Program-made: the position numbers and the translations under genes
Source: CAYTOF01 sp964439435
GTDB lineage: Bacteria > Bacillota > Clostridia > Oscillospirales > QAMX01
Length of the DNA stretch: 6,094 bases
Reading direction: 5' to 3'
NCBI GenBank assembly: GCA_964439435.1
Contig: CAYTOF010000094.1
Location: 1 to 6,094, forward strand
Shown: piece after piece, positions 5,189 through 6,094 of the stretch
How the letters are laid out: every line of letters starts with the position of its first letter
Numbering within the stretch: position 1 is the stretch's first letter
The notes under the pieces: generated by a model
The model's database searches: none
Seen by the model: only the letters and a program-made list of their open reading frames with translations
Told to the model about the DNA's origin: nothing

Positions 5189-6094
5189 ATGAGCGCAAAC
5201 AAATTGTTTGAAGGATACGACAGACGTATCGGCAAGATTTCAAAAACTCTTGCGCAATACGGGTTTGATAAGATAGAAGATGCACGCACAGTGTGCGAAG
5301 AAGTAGGCATTGATGTTGAGAGCATCGTCAAGAGCGTCCAACCCATCGCCTTTGACAACGCGGTGTGGGCATATACCCTTGGCTGTGCCATTGCCATTAA
5401 ACAAAAATGTGTAGATGCTCCCGATGCTGCCGAAGCCATTGGCATAGGTTTGCAGGCTTTCTGTATCCCCGGCAGTGTGGCCGAGGCCAGATCCGTGGGC
5501 ATAGGACATGGAAACCTCGCGGCAATGCTCCTGCGGGAAGAAACATCCTGCTTCTGCTTTTTGGCAGGACACGAATCCTTTGCCGCAGCTGAAGGTGCCA
5601 TTGGCATCGCCCGCACGGCCAACAAGGTCCGAAATGTTCCCCTTCGGGTCATGTTGAATGGGCTTGGAAAAGATGCCGCATACATTATTTCGCGCCTCAA
5701 CGGCTTTACTTATGTTGAAACAAAATATGACTATGCCACAGGCGAGCTTGAAGTTGTCAGGGAAAAAGCCTTTTCCGACAGCGACCGAGCAAAGGTCAAG
5801 TGCTACGGTGCTGATGATGTCAGCGAAGGTGTCGCCATCATGGCTCTGGAGCATGTGGATGTATCCATCACAGGCAACTCCACCAACCCGACACGCTTCC
5901 AACACCTGGTGGCAGGTACCTACAAAAAATGGGCTCTTGAAAACGGCCGTAAATACTTTTCCGTCGCTTCCGGCGGAGGCACAGGCCGCACACTTCACCC
6001 CGACAACATGGCAGCCGGCCCGGCCTCTTATGGTTTGACCGACTCCATGGGCAGAATGCACGGAGATGCGCAATTTGCCGGTTCCTCCTCAGTG
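5189..6094 (+). CDS. GGGtGRT family protein, C-terminus cut by window edge
   Basis: The open frame runs from ATG at 5189 to the last base, 302 residues with no stop; as I recall the family is about 330 residues, so some 30 are probably missing. The defining motif is present exactly: SGGGTGRTLHPDNMAAGPAS with GGGTGRT at residues 262-268. Other marked stretches are SVGIGHGNLAAMLLREETS (102-120), a C121-x-C123 pair in SCFCFLAGHES, and SITGNSTNPTRFQHLVAGTY (226-245). Further cysteines are C36, C66, C74, C92 and C205. No signal peptide or membrane segment is seen, so it is cytosolic. The glycine-rich motif could bind a phosphate or nucleotide, but that is inference. Its ribosome site (AAAGGA, about 5176-5181) lies inside the end of the scaffold gene, and only 3 bases separate the two, so translation is probably coupled. 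The family has no established function that I know of. Confidence 0.88.
   Translation, partial: MSANKLFEGYDRRIGKISKTLAQYGFDKIEDARTVCEEVGIDVESIVKSVQPIAFDNAVWAYTLGCAIAIKQKCVDAPDAAEAIGIGLQAFCIPGSVAEARSVGIGHGNLAAMLLREETSCFCFLAGHESFAAAEGAIGIARTANKVRNVPLRVMLNGLGKDAAYIISRLNGFTYVETKYDYATGELEVVREKAFSDSDRAKVKCYGADDVSEGVAIMALEHVDVSITGNSTNPTRFQHLVAGTYKKWALENGRKYFSVASGGGTGRTLHPDNMAAGPASYGLTDSMGRMHGDAQFAGSSSV

Noticed and set aside
5161..5700. Minus-strand frame of 179 codons across the scaffold/GGGtGRT junction
   Set aside because: It overlaps two well-supported plus-strand genes and their ribosome site, and has no recognisable domain.
5240..6073. Long minus-strand open frame (277 codons) opposite the GGGtGRT gene
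   Set aside because: It lies entirely antisense to a gene with an exact family signature, has no ribosome site that I can see, and its Cys/Gly/Val-rich product resembles no family; it is a codon-usage shadow.

Overview
The window looks like a chromosomal core region from a low-to-mid GC Firmicute of the class Clostridia, most likely an Oscillospiraceae/Ruminococcaceae-type anaerobe. This is inferred from four things: NrdR next to a YerC-type TrpR-like protein, a DUF4358 lipoprotein, a Thr-rich-linker SGNH lipoprotein, and a GGGtGRT-family gene, with strong AGGAG-type ribosome sites and TTGACT/TATAAT promoters. No mobile element, CRISPR array, tRNA or rRNA was seen.

Left part (1-2480, minus strand): a four-gene operon read right to left from a near-consensus promoter at 2452-2480. 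The order is nrdR (Zn-ribbon/ATP-cone repressor of ribonucleotide reductase genes), a YerC/YecD-type TrpR-like regulator, a class I SAM methyltransferase resembling YqeM, and hslO (Hsp33, redox-activated chaperone). hslO runs off the left edge before its second zinc-binding cysteine pair. The regulator and methyltransferase genes overlap by 4 bases (ATGA), and the other gaps are 24 and 44 bases.

Middle (2552-4322, plus strand): a divergent promoter at 2552-2581 drives two lipoprotein genes. The first encodes a lipoprotein with a roughly 110-residue Thr/Pro-rich linker carrying a SGNH/GDSL hydrolase domain. The second encodes a small DUF4358 lipoprotein. A strong hairpin terminator at 4269-4322 closes the unit. 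The divergent promoters share a 14-base inverted repeat (one mismatch) that covers both -35 elements.

Right part (4431-6094, plus strand): an extended -10 promoter precedes a two-gene unit with a 3-base intergenic gap. It encodes a NifU/IscU-N-like iron-sulfur scaffold homologue with an atypical cysteine pattern and an extra C-terminal region, followed by a GGGtGRT-family protein cut by the right edge at residue 302. This pair is the best candidate for a poorly described system: the families are recognised, but to my knowledge their biochemical role has not been established.

The longest stretch without a gene is about 234 bases (2406-2639, the divergent promoter region). A second one, 4260-4492, holds the terminator and the next promoter.
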